Shown here: one piece after another, positions 23,566 to 31,615 of the stretch | Position numbering within the stretch: position 1 is the stretch's first letter | Layout of the letters: every line of letters starts with the position of its first letter | Origin: Paenibacillus agricola | GTDB lineage: Bacteria > Bacillota > Bacilli > Paenibacillales > NBRC-103111 | Length of the DNA: 64,000 bases | Direction of reading: 5' to 3' | NCBI RefSeq assembly: GCF_011440305.1 | Contig: NZ_JAAOIW010000001.1 | Location: forward strand, 1 to 64,000 | Program-made: the position numbers and the translations under genes | Notes under the pieces: model-generated | Database searches by the model: none | What the model was told of the DNA's origin: nothing | Seen by the model: only the letters and a program-made list of their open reading frames with translations

Positions 23566-24612
23566 CTATTCAGCTAAGAAAAAGCCCATCCAGCCCAGCT
23601 CAGCAAATTCACTTTGATGCGCATGAAACATATAACGGCCTGGCTCAGGAAAAGTAATTTCTAAAATACCACGTTCCCCTTGGCACTGCATGATCGTGTC
23701 TGTAAATTGTGGCCGAGCTTCCGGATCTGCGCCTGTAGCATAATAATTAAAATAGTTCGCATGTAAATGAAAAGAATTAATTAAATCAAACTCTGTAAGA
23801 TTGCTTAAATAAATACGGACTAATTCCCCTGCCTTTACCCGGATTGGCTCCTGTTGGTAGGCAAATGCATACCCATTCACTGTGTATACCTCGTTCTCGC
23901 CATCCAAATCGAGATCATAGCCATTCATAACCATATTAAACTCTTTAGCAGCAATTCGTGGTTTCTTTGGATCGATAATCAAATTACCGTATAACCCTTT
24001 ATGGATATGCCTGCGCAGGGGTGCGACATGGCAATGATAGACTTGCATGCCTGCTGGTTTTGCTGCGAACTCATATACAAAGGTCTCACCAGGCATTACG
24101 GACTCCAAACCATCCATCCCCGTTGGGTGGATTCCATGGAAATGTATGGAATGTGGGTGCGTCGAATTGTTGTAAAATTTCACCCGTATGATATCACCTT
24201 CTGTGCACCTTAGCGTTGGGCCTGGGATCGTTCCATTATAGGTCCAACCCGGAAACTTGATGCCCTTAGCAATTTCCACTTCTTGCTCAACTGCAATCAT
24301 TTCATAATCGCGAATCGTTTTTCCATCAGCAGATGTGCTCACCTTGCCATAGTCAAAAGAAGTAAGGGCATTTCTTGCAGCTTTAAGTCCATCTGTTACT
24401 TCTGTCCCAGGATCGTACCCGTGCTTCATTCCCTTATGCAGTTGCGAATTCGGTGAATTGGGCAATAAATGATTCTCATGGGTGCCCGTTGCCAATGCCG
24501 ATTTCGCAGCCCAGAAGTTCGGAGATAGCCACGTAGATCCAATAAAAGCAGCAGCTCCAGCCACTCCTGCTTTTACAATCGCCCTTCTGGACCAATTTTT
24601 ACTATCCTTCAT
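23566..24612 (-). CDS. Tat-exported two-domain multicopper oxidase
   Basis: A 348-residue protein with a twin-arginine signal (SRRAIVKAGVAGAAAF, Arg 9 and 10). Copper motifs come in order: HPHSIHFHG, YHCHVAPLRRHIHKGL, SFHLHANYF and FHAHQSEFAELGW. This is a two-domain multicopper oxidase/nitrite-reductase fold. The type 1 copper site in HCHVAPLRRHIHKGL lacks the usual axial Met. It acts outside the membrane after folding with copper inside. It leads the operon with the ZIP transporter and tatA. Substrate unknown; metal-ion oxidation (for example copper or manganese) is plausible from the neighbours. Confidence 0.9.
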   Translation of the reverse strand: MKDSKNWSRRAIVKAGVAGAAAFIGSTWLSPNFWAAKSALATGTHENHLLPNSPNSQLHKGMKHGYDPGTEVTDGLKAARNALTSFDYGKVSTSADGKTIRDYEMIAVEQEVEIAKGIKFPGWTYNGTIPGPTLRCTEGDIIRVKFYNNSTHPHSIHFHGIHPTGMDGLESVMPGETFVYEFAAKPAGMQVYHCHVAPLRRHIHKGLYGNLIIDPKKPRIAAKEFNMVMNGYDLDLDGENEVYTVNGYAFAYQQEPIRVKAGELVRIYLSNLTEFDLINSFHLHANYFNYYATGADPEARPQFTDTIMQCQGERGILEITFPEPGRYMFHAHQSEFAELGWMGFFLAE

Positions 24613-24638
24613 AATGGACCCTCCATCCCAAGTTAGGC

Positions 24639-24662
24639 AACTTATTCACAGTTGAATAAGTT
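24639..24662 (-). promoter_or_regulatory. Perfect inverted repeat before the multicopper oxidase operon
   Basis: Arms AACTTATTCA and TGAATAAGTT, 10 bp each and perfectly complementary, flank a 4-nt centre. It lies 27-50 nt before the oxidase start. The core TTCA-N4-TGAA with AT-rich flanks resembles operators of ArsR/CzrA repressors. It differs from the TAAACTA motif. Confidence 0.65.
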
Positions 24663-24883
24663 TATGCCAGTACCAAATTATTTAGTCTAACGCCATTTTG
24701 TTTCCCGAGGGAAACTTATAAAAGTAACTATAAGCTGCAGTTCATTTTTTGTAAATACTTTTTTTATCTTTAACAAAAAAAAGTTGTATCCGTATTGTTT
24801 AGAAGCTATACAGATACAACTTCATAAAGCAAAAGATTAAACACAATGGTTATTACTTGCATTCAAATGGACGTTTTTTTATG

Positions 24884-24916
24884 AAAAATGACTCTCCACA
24901 CTGGAGAGTCATTTTT
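24884..24916. terminator. Bidirectional terminator
   Basis: A perfect hairpin ATGACTCTCCA / TGGAGAGTCAT with a 3-nt loop is flanked by A5 and T5. The gap 24663-25037 around it is AT-rich and otherwise shows nothing recognisable. Confidence 0.85.
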
Positions 24917-25037
24917 GTTCTAAAAGCCTTGGCATACCGAACTTTATTCAAATCAAAAAACTTTAATCTGGCTATCTATGTTTTAATAACAGAGGAAACA
25001 ATGTAATTCTCTACACTAGCTCAAGTAACCCATCTAA

Positions 25038-25289
25038 AATAAAACCTTAGATTTCCTCTATCACTTCCGTAAATCCACTCTACATGCGCTTATTCAGCAA
25101 ATCGGCCCAGAGCGATTAGCGACATTGAACGATCAAGCGCTTAAGAAGGCTGGTGAAGATTTCTTCAAAAATGAGTATAAGCAAGCTTTATTGAGCCTTC
25201 GCTATTTAGGCTTCGTAGAGCATGAATCCGCTACCTTCACGGATGCGGGCGTGCAATTGCTGAAGCAGCTTGCGATTGATGCCGTGTAG
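25038..25289 (+). pseudogene. C-terminal remnant of an unrecognised protein
   Basis: An open frame of 83 codons without a start reads LDFLYHFRKSTLHALIQQIG, then PERLATLNDQALKKAGEDFF, then EYKQALLSLRYLGFVEHESA and ends at TAG 25287-25289. It looks like true coding sequence (helical, charged, natural composition), but a TAA at 25035 precedes it. I do not recognise the family; the pattern suggests a winged-helix or helical C-terminus. Further coding-like debris without a start follows to 25437 (EFDYLFKRLKDHVQLIY). Confidence 0.4.
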
Positions 25290-25437
25290 TTAAGTGATAA
25301 TAAAGTATTAGACTGGGACTCCTTATCTATCAAGGAACCCCGGCCTGCTGGGAGAGAACCGCAGCGAACCCGTCCAGCTGATGTCCGGAATTCGACTACT
25401 TGTTCAAACGTTTGAAAGATCATGTCCAACTGATCTA

Positions 25438-26916
25438 TTAGAGTTCAATAATTTTTGTAGCAATATTTTTGCAAAATTCCCTATCATGCTCTACAAATAG
25501 AATGGTTGGTGAATATTCAAGCAGTAACTCTTCAATTTGCATACGAGAAATAATATCAATAAAATTAAGCGGTTCATCCCAAATGTGCAAATGAACGTTC
25601 TCGCTAAGACTTTTGGCAATCAGCACTTTCTTCTTTTGCCCTCCGCTAAAAGCTGAAATATCCTTTTCAAATTGAACTCTGGAAAAATCAAGCTTTCTTA
25701 AAATCGATTTAAAAAGGCTTTCGTCAATTCCGTTGTTTGCAGCATAGTCAGATAAATTGCCTTGAAGATGGGATGTGTCCTGCGATACGTAGGATATTTC
25801 CAACTGACTATCCTTCCTGAAGGTGCCTGTATAGTTTATATCCTCACCGTAAATAAGTTTGATGATACTTGATTTTCCGGAGCCGTTTTTACCCAAAAGA
25901 GCAACTCGCTCACCTTGCTCAATAGTAAAACTTATATCTGCACAAACCATCTTCTCACCGTAAAAAATCGAAACATCTTCAAGCTCAGCAAGTCGGCTTT
26001 TATGAAAAGCAAGTTGCGAAATCTCTAGGCTGTCAGAGCTTTCGATATTTTTAAGGAGTTTAGACTTTTCATCAATAGCCGATTGCTGTCTTTGCTCAAT
26101 TGCTTTAGAGCGTTTCATCATTTTAGCAGCCTTGTGGCCAATATATCCTTTATCTACCTTCGAACCAGAATTTCTTGTTCCGTTTTTTGTTTTTTCCACT
26201 TCGTGTGACCAGTTGCCCGTCCGTTTAGCAGAATCCGACAAGCGTTTAATGTCTTTTCTAAGTTTTTCGTTCTCTGCGAGCTCAAAGTTATCTTGTCTCT
26301 TTTTATTTTCCCACCAACCGGAAAAATTACCTTTTTGAATTTCTATGTTGGTCTTATTGATTGAAAGTATGTGGTCTACACAGTTATCAAGAAATGATCG
26401 GTCGTGAGACACCAAAATAAATCCACTTTTGGAATTAAGATAATCACTGACAAGCTTTCTTGCATTCATGTCAAGATGATTGGTTGGTTCATCAATCAAC
26501 AGAAAACTATTTTCCTTAATAAATAGAGTAGCCAGTAACACTTTCGTTTGCTCTCCGTTAGACAATGAAGCAAAGGGCCGATATAAAACATCTTCAGATA
26601 CCTTTAGCAATGAAAGTTCACGTATTAATTTCCAGTGTAGATAGTCTGGAAAAATGTCGCTGATTACATCAAGGGTATTATTTTCCTTGTTTTCGACATG
26701 GAAAGGGAAGTATTCAAAACTGACATTAGCAGATATATTTCCACTGTATTCATATTTACCAAGCAACAAGCTCAGAAATGTTGTCTTACCTCTACCGTTT
26801 CTTCCCGTAAATGCTAATTTCCAATCGGTATCGATTTGAAAATTTACGTTTTCAAATATGTTATCGTAACTGCCATCATAGGCAAACGTCAGGTTTGTAA
26901 CATTTATTAATGACAT
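25438..26916 (-). CDS. ABC-F ribosome-protection protein of the Lsa/Vga type
   Basis: A 492-residue soluble protein with two ATPase domains: Walker A GRNGRGKTT, signature LSNGEQ and Walker B FLLIDEPTNHLD in the first; GKNGSGKSS, FSGGQKKK and LHIWDEPLNFID in the second. A long charged linker (ENEKLRKDIKRLSDSAKRTG and following) lies between them. There are no membrane helices. Length and linker fit ABC-F proteins that bind the ribosome and displace lincosamide/pleuromutilin/streptogramin-A antibiotics. Start ATG 26916, with AGGAGG 8 nt upstream. An attenuator precedes it (26935-27076), which supports a drug-responsive gene. Exact subgroup not certain. Confidence 0.88.
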   Translation of the reverse strand: MSLINVTNLTFAYDGSYDNIFENVNFQIDTDWKLAFTGRNGRGKTTFLSLLLGKYEYSGNISANVSFEYFPFHVENKENNTLDVISDIFPDYLHWKLIRELSLLKVSEDVLYRPFASLSNGEQTKVLLATLFIKENSFLLIDEPTNHLDMNARKLVSDYLNSKSGFILVSHDRSFLDNCVDHILSINKTNIEIQKGNFSGWWENKKRQDNFELAENEKLRKDIKRLSDSAKRTGNWSHEVEKTKNGTRNSGSKVDKGYIGHKAAKMMKRSKAIEQRQQSAIDEKSKLLKNIESSDSLEISQLAFHKSRLAELEDVSIFYGEKMVCADISFTIEQGERVALLGKNGSGKSSIIKLIYGEDINYTGTFRKDSQLEISYVSQDTSHLQGNLSDYAANNGIDESLFKSILRKLDFSRVQFEKDISAFSGGQKKKVLIAKSLSENVHLHIWDEPLNFIDIISRMQIEELLLEYSPTILFVEHDREFCKNIATKIIEL

Positions 26917-26934
26917 GAAGTAATCCTCCTGTAT

Positions 26935-27076
26935 GATAAAAATAAAAGCTACAAGAAAGTTACTTTCTTGTAGCTCAAATAGATACAGTTAATCCAACCC
27001 AATTTTGAGTTAGATAAGGATATATTGTTTGAGTGAAAAGAATGAGTAACTCTCTTGCATATAAATAATAAAACAT
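26935..27076 (-). promoter_or_regulatory. Transcription attenuator and leader peptide of the ABC-F gene
   Basis: On the minus strand a perfect 13-bp hairpin (GCTACAAGAAAG / CTTTCTTGTAGC, 26947-26975) followed by TTTTATTTTT stands 20 nt before the ABC-F ribosome site. It must normally end transcription before the gene. Two short leader frames precede it: 33 codons, ATG 27076 to TGA 26975 (MFYYLYARELLILFTQ and on), overlapping the hairpin base; and 16 codons, 27060-27010 (MQESYSFFSLKQYILI). Neither has a strong ribosome site. Stalling of a leader ribosome by a drug would remodel this hairpin, as known for other ABC-F and erm genes. Confidence 0.72.
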
Positions 27077-27197
27077 GCGGAAAATACCGCTTTTATTGTT
27101 GTTTTATTTTTTTATAATATCAGCAAGAAAAATTACATTATACTTTTCAACTCCAATCATCATATTAAAAGGATCTTATCATACCCATTTTTTAATT

Positions 27198-28571
27198 TCA
27201 ACAAATAAATCCTGGACAGTCGAGGACATGTAAGACTTCAGTTGCTGCCCGTTCACCCGATTGTATAGCGCCCTCCATGAAAAGCCGATACTCCGTAGCT
27301 GTCTCACTGCCTGCCCAATGGATGGCACCTATGGGTTCGTATAATGAAGGTCCATATGCAGTCAGCATCCCTGATTTAAAGTGCGCTCCATACCCACCCA
27401 TGGACCATTCATCTGCTGACCAATCCTTATCAATATAAGATAAAGGGTTTTGAGCCTTTATGCCAAATGCCTTCTCTAAGCACGATAGAACGCTTTTTTT
27501 ACGCTGTTCCCCAGTAATTCGACTAAAGTATTTCGCATCATTGCCACTAACAAGCGCGATTAGCACGCCTTCGTCACGATCTGGGGGAGAGCTATCTAAA
27601 GTTGCTTTTACGGGTCCATGCTCGTAATAGCCAATGCCACTGTGCCCTTGTTGACGCCAAAATGGACAGTCGTAGCTAATTATACATTTAAAGACGGCAC
27701 CCTGCTTGAACACTTGAGTTAGCTTTTCTCTTCTGGGTGGCATAGGTGGTATATAGGTTATTCTTCCAGCCAACTCAGGCGGAACGGCTACGATTACCCG
27801 CTTCGCCACCCAACAATCTTTATCGGTTTTTATACAAACGGTATCATCATTATATTCAATTGATCTCACTGGGCTCTGAAGCAATACACGCTCTCTTAAC
27901 TTACTGGCAAGTTTCACGATAAGCGAATAAGCACTCTCCTTGATCCATTCCTTCTCCGCTGCAAAAGTGTTTCCCATTGTTCCATTTGTCTGCCATCCCC
28001 AAAGGACATCGAGGAGAGAGACCTCAGAGGGCTCCATACAAAGCGCTTCCTGAAGGAAAATACGCCAATACGCTTTTCCCATTTGAGTATAAACGTTATT
28101 TTCTATAAAGGATGCCATATTTTCAGCATCAACATGATTTGCATTTAAGAAATTCCAAGGAGCAACAGGATCGATATGGCGAAATTTTCTGGACACTTTA
28201 TTTATGAATTGCCACACATCTGCTAAATACAAGGGGGACAGCGGCGGCAGATCACCATGTCCAAACCTTACTTTATCCGCTAAAAAGAAATTGGATTTCC
28301 CTTTATGATAGGTTTTAACCTTAGTCAATCCTTCTTGCTCAATAAGTCTATGCATACGTTTCATGGAGGGTCCGATCCATTGTGCTCCCAAATCAACCTG
28401 AATTCCCTGCTCGTTCTCGATACTGAAAACGCGCCCTCCGACACGGTTCCTAGCCTCCAGCACGATAACTTCGATTCCCTCTTCTACCAGCTTTAAGGCT
28501 GCAGTGATACCAGCAAATCCTGCCCCGACAATAATAACTTCCGTTTTTTTAATCTCAGAGCATTCTGACAC
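27198..28571 (-). CDS. Flavin-dependent amine oxidase
   Basis: A 457-residue protein of the monoamine oxidase family. The FAD-binding motif VIIVGAGFAGITAALKLVEE is followed by the ribose-binding Glu (VLEARNRVGGRV). The C-terminal FAD contact is HWAGSETATEYRLFMEGAI. It lacks a signal peptide or C-terminal anchor, so it is soluble. It oxidises amines (or amino acids) to imines with production of peroxide; the substrate is not predictable. Start is GTG 28571, because GGAGGGG lies 7 nt upstream; the upstream ATG at 28616 has no ribosome site. Monocistronic. Confidence 0.88.
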   Translation of the reverse strand: MSECSEIKKTEVIIVGAGFAGITAALKLVEEGIEVIVLEARNRVGGRVFSIENEQGIQVDLGAQWIGPSMKRMHRLIEQEGLTKVKTYHKGKSNFFLADKVRFGHGDLPPLSPLYLADVWQFINKVSRKFRHIDPVAPWNFLNANHVDAENMASFIENNVYTQMGKAYWRIFLQEALCMEPSEVSLLDVLWGWQTNGTMGNTFAAEKEWIKESAYSLIVKLASKLRERVLLQSPVRSIEYNDDTVCIKTDKDCWVAKRVIVAVPPELAGRITYIPPMPPRREKLTQVFKQGAVFKCIISYDCPFWRQQGHSGIGYYEHGPVKATLDSSPPDRDEGVLIALVSGNDAKYFSRITGEQRKKSVLSCLEKAFGIKAQNPLSYIDKDWSADEWSMGGYGAHFKSGMLTAYGPSLYEPIGAIHWAGSETATEYRLFMEGAIQSGERAATEVLHVLDCPGFIC

Positions 28572-28811
28572 CGAAAAACCCCTCCGTATATAGACTTCCA
28601 TACCATAGTTTGGCATCTGTGCTTGTCATGTCATCATCACTATTAGTATGTACTCGTCTCCATTAACTTATCAAAAATCCCAATAATAGGGATATCCTTG
28701 GGAGTTTCATAACCATTGTTGCGGCTGGTTTCAGTTGCCAGAAGCCTCCCTACCTATTCGTAGGACACTCTCTGGTCATTCAAATCGGTTTGAATGGTAG
28801 GCATACAAAAC

Positions 28812-28834
28812 AAAAAAGCCGCGATTTACGCGAC
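28812..28834 (-). terminator. Terminator downstream of the nitroreductase
   Basis: GTCGCG-taaat-CGCGGC (28818-28834) is followed by T6 on the minus strand. Between it and the nitroreductase stop is a short open piece (KFQSIIAAAKLVDEAMLALE, ending near 28882) without a start. A separate perfect dyad CATTCAAA-N4-TTTGAATG lies at 28778-28797. Confidence 0.55.
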
Positions 28835-28985
28835 AGTTTATAAAATATGGTGCTTATCTCCGACATGCGATGACGCTCCCCTATTCAAGAGCTAGCATAG
28901 CTTCATCCACCAGCTTGGCGGCCGCAATAATGCTTTGAAATTTGGCTGGTGAGTTGGTTCTATATTTTGACAGGAGGAGTTAGCG

Positions 28986-29630
28986 TTAGGCGATTCCGTT
29001 CCAGAACGTAATATCTTCAATCGGCAAACGTCCAGTTGGATGTCCTGCCTGCACTGCCTTTCCTATGGCGATCAGCATGACAGGAACGTAGCGATCCGAA
29101 ATACTGAACGCTTCTTTGAGCTTGCCCGCGTGGAACCCAGCCATCGGAACGGTATCATAACCACGAGCCTTGGCAACAAGCATAAGCTGCATCGAGACCA
29201 ATCCGCAATCAATAAGCACGCCATTTCTGAGGCTATCCGAGTCCATTTTTGATAAAACACCCATAATATTGGCTACCAGGTTCTTTTTAATTTCCTCGGT
29301 CATGTTACCTGCTTCTACGGCTGAAGCGTAGATTTTCTCCGCCTGCATATACCCTTCCAAATCGCCCAAAACCGCAATTACAGCCGAAGCCTCAACCACT
29401 TGTTTCTGATTATTCGCAATCGGAAGCAGTTTTTCTTTCACAGCCTCATCATTGAATACAATAAACTTCCAAGGCTGAAGGTTAGCGCCAGACGGTGCAA
29501 GGGTCGCTTCCGTCAATATATCTTTCAGCTCCTGCTCTGAAATCTTAAATGTGGGGTCATAATGCCGCACGGAACGCCTCTCTTTAATAACTCCATAAAA
29601 ATCTTGGACTTCCTTGATATTAGTTTCCAT
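28986..29630 (-). CDS. Nitroreductase-family flavoprotein
   Basis: A 214-residue protein with the FMN-binding N-terminus ERRSVRHYDP and the motif LAPSGANLQPWKF, ending with FHAGKLKEAF and a C-terminal segment PTGRLPIEDITFWNGIA. It reduces nitro compounds or quinones with NAD(P)H in the cytoplasm. AGAGG precedes ATG 29630. It has its own canonical promoter with a dyad (29693-29777). The Rrf2-type regulator gene directly upstream is the likely controller. Confidence 0.88.
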   Translation of the reverse strand: METNIKEVQDFYGVIKERRSVRHYDPTFKISEQELKDILTEATLAPSGANLQPWKFIVFNDEAVKEKLLPIANNQKQVVEASAVIAVLGDLEGYMQAEKIYASAVEAGNMTEEIKKNLVANIMGVLSKMDSDSLRNGVLIDCGLVSMQLMLVAKARGYDTVPMAGFHAGKLKEAFSISDRYVPVMLIAIGKAVQAGHPTGRLPIEDITFWNGIA

Positions 29631-29692
29631 ACCTCTCTACCTCCGATTCTCTTTTTAAATCATGTATGAACGCTATTCTGAGTTAAAATACG

Positions 29693-29777
29693 CACAGTTT
29701 AAGCCAAAAAAAATGAAGACATAAATTTAACTGTGCGATATTAACCACAGTATAAATTATGTTATCCTCCGTGTCAA
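29693..29777 (-). promoter_or_regulatory. Nitroreductase promoter with overlapping operator
   Basis: -35 TTGACA (29772-29777), 17-nt spacer, -10 TATACT (29749-29754), all minus strand. ACTGTG-N10-CACAGT (29730-29751) overlaps the -10 and start site, and a third half-site CACAGT lies at 29693-29698. The arrangement predicts repression. The -35 box overlaps the stop codon of the Rrf2 gene. Confidence 0.75.
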
Positions 29778-30220
29778 TCTCTTTTAATCATTAGTCCATT
29801 GGCCAATTCCGCAATCGTGTGCTGTTTCAATATATCCAACATACTCTGTTTCATTTCTGTCACCATATCGGAAAAAACATCATGCATTTGAAGGCCCAAC
29901 GGATGGTCTCCCGTCGACTCCAGCATACCCTCGCACATAGACTCTCCTACCTGAAGTGCTAGAAAAATATCGGCAAAGGTAATTGACTCTGGTGGCAGCT
30001 TGAGTCGGTACCCTCCGTCACGTCCCTCTCTAGCCTCCAATATATGTTCTTGCGCCAGCTTAGCCATAATACGACGAATCAGCGTTGCTTCAGAGCACAA
30101 GTAATCGGCGATATCACCGCTTGGACAACGGTTCGGATTCTTGGCCATTACGACCAATGCCTGCAGTGCCAATCCGAACGTTTTGCAATTGGGGGGGTAA
30201 GTGTGCTTGATCTTTGTCAT
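29774..30220 (-). CDS. Rrf2-family transcriptional regulator
   Basis: A 148-residue protein with an Rrf2 winged helix: FGLALQALVVMAKNPNRCPS, then DIADYLCSEATLIRRIMAKL and the wing EAREGRDGGYRLKLPPESIT. Cys residues lie at CPSG, YLCSEA and ESMCEG; the iron-sulfur triad C-x-C of IscR/NsrR is not seen in its usual place, so a thiol redox switch like that of other cluster-free members is possible. Start ATG 30220, with AGGAG 10 nt upstream. It lies directly before the nitroreductase gene and probably represses it in the absence of electrophile or oxidant stress. Confidence 0.85.
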   Translation of the reverse strand: MTKIKHTYPPNCKTFGLALQALVVMAKNPNRCPSGDIADYLCSEATLIRRIMAKLAQEHILEAREGRDGGYRLKLPPESITFADIFLALQVGESMCEGMLESTGDHPLGLQMHDVFSDMVTEMKQSMLDILKQHTIAELANGLMIKRD

Positions 30221-30335
30221 GGGTATGATACTCCTATCATAAAGCGATTGTGAGTGCATTATAGCAAACCCCCTCGTTTCATTCAAGGTAAAATGCTTAC
30301 ATCCGAATAATTCTAACCATGAGTGCAGTGCTTTG

Positions 30336-31259
30336 TTAGATATGGTTAGCATGTTCCACTGTGATGACTACATTCCCCTTTTTGTGACCTTTATCCACAT
30401 AACGATGAGCCTCTGAAATTTGTTCCAGCGGATAGCTCCTATCTATGACCGATTTGATTTTCCCCGTCTCAGTGAGTTCTTTGAGAAGAATTAAATCTTC
30501 CGTACGCACCTTTACAATCCCTTGTGTGACTGATACGTATGTCCCGTTCGGAGCTAGTGCTTTTTTGCAGCTTGATTTCGAGATTTTCCCTACCGCATCG
30601 AAGATGATATCATATAGCTCATCTCTTCTCCTAAAATCTTCTTTCGTGTAATCAATGACTTTATCGGCTCCCAGCGATTTCACCAATTCTAAATTTGTGG
30701 AACTGCAAACCCCGGTAACCTCTGCCCCATAGTGCTTGGCAAGCTGTACCGCGGAAGTCCCTATCGCTCCAGAAGCTCCATAGACAAGAACCTTAAGTCC
30801 GTTCTGGATTTTGCCTTTTCTAAGATAATACAATGCTGAGGTTCCCCCAAAAAGAACGGCAGCGGCTTCTTCGTAGGTCACATTGGCCGGTTTCATGGCC
30901 ACCAATCCGTCTTCTGGCAAACATATATACTCGGCATGAGCACCAAAACGCATCCCAGTAAAAGCAAAAACCTTGTCACCCTTTTTAAATCGTTTTACAG
31001 CTTTGCCTATTGCTTCAATTTCTCCGGTTAACTCCACACCAAATATAGGCTTTCTTGGTTTTCTGAAGCCTATAATGATTCGCATCGGGATCCAGAACAA
31101 AGCAGGACACTCGAAGCCTCGAACTCTACAATCCCCTGATGTTACGGTTGTCGCATGGATCTGAACCAGAACCTCATTGTCCTTGGGAGTAGGTTTGGCT
31201 ACCTCTTTTAATTCAAGAACTTCGGGTGGTCCGTACTTCTGGCATACGATTGCTTTCAT
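30336..31259 (-). CDS. Quinone oxidoreductase-like MDR dehydrogenase
   Basis: A 307-residue medium-chain dehydrogenase/reductase of the quinone-reductase type. The GroES-like N-terminal half ([20 protein letters not shown]) is followed by a Rossmann half with [20 protein letters not shown]. The catalytic-zinc Cys/His set of alcohol dehydrogenases is absent. It should be an NADPH-dependent enone or quinone reductase. The stop lies 115 nt before the Rrf2 gene on the same strand. The neighbourhood (Rrf2, nitroreductase) fits electrophile detoxification; this is inference. Confidence 0.85.
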   Translation of the reverse strand: MKAIVCQKYGPPEVLELKEVAKPTPKDNEVLVQIHATTVTSGDCRVRGFECPALFWIPMRIIIGFRKPRKPIFGVELTGEIEAIGKAVKRFKKGDKVFAFTGMRFGAHAEYICLPEDGLVAMKPANVTYEEAAAVLFGGTSALYYLRKGKIQNGLKVLVYGASGAIGTSAVQLAKHYGAEVTGVCSSTNLELVKSLGADKVIDYTKEDFRRRDELYDIIFDAVGKISKSSCKKALAPNGTYVSVTQGIVKVRTEDLILLKELTETGKIKSVIDRSYPLEQISEAHRYVDKGHKKGNVVITVEHANHI

Positions 31260-31301
31260 CTGTGTATCCTCCTTTATTTGATTGGAGATCTTGCTCTGTA
31301 G

Positions 31302-31508
31302 CTATTGCGTCTGTTTTGGTTTAACACAATTGACCGAGAGCAGTGGCATTCCTAAATCACGCACTTTTTTGAGCAATCCATGCAATCCAGCCTGATCGAC
31401 TACCAGGCCGGTTAGTAACGTGTCACCGTTATCTTCCAGCGTGATGGTCAGACCCCCGAACCAATCTGTCCATTGAGGCCCCAGATGGCATAACCGTCTG
31501 TGCCACAT
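31302..31508 (-). CDS. Small conserved protein beside the MalT-type regulator
   Basis: A 68-residue protein reading WTDWFGGLTITLEDNGDTLL, then GLHGLLKKVRDLGMPLLSVN. I recall similar small proteins next to LuxR/MalT-type regulators in other bacteria, but no function is known to me. The pattern is a ferredoxin-like mini-domain with a KVRDLGMPL helix and strand. Start ATG 31508; no ribosome site is visible, and TTG 31514 is an alternative. It is 107 nt downstream of the regulator on the same strand. Confidence 0.6.
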   Translation of the reverse strand: MWHRRLCHLGPQWTDWFGGLTITLEDNGDTLLTGLVVDQAGLHGLLKKVRDLGMPLLSVNCVKPKQTQ

Positions 31509-31615
31509 GCTCAATTTACAAGAATCATATCAGCAATACGGTTTTAGCGTATAGCTACTAAAGTATTGTTTTAGGTTGTTTGGGGGTATTGCTGTGGGGT
31601 TATTAAGAGGGTAGG

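Noticed and set aside
25438-26916. The ABC-F protein as a membrane drug exporter
   Set aside because: It has two ATPase domains on one chain and no membrane helices, and no permease gene is adjacent.
28882-28985. Short open piece after the nitroreductase stop (ending in AKLVDEAMLALE)
   Set aside because: About 30 codons, no start codon and no family marks; noted under the terminator only.
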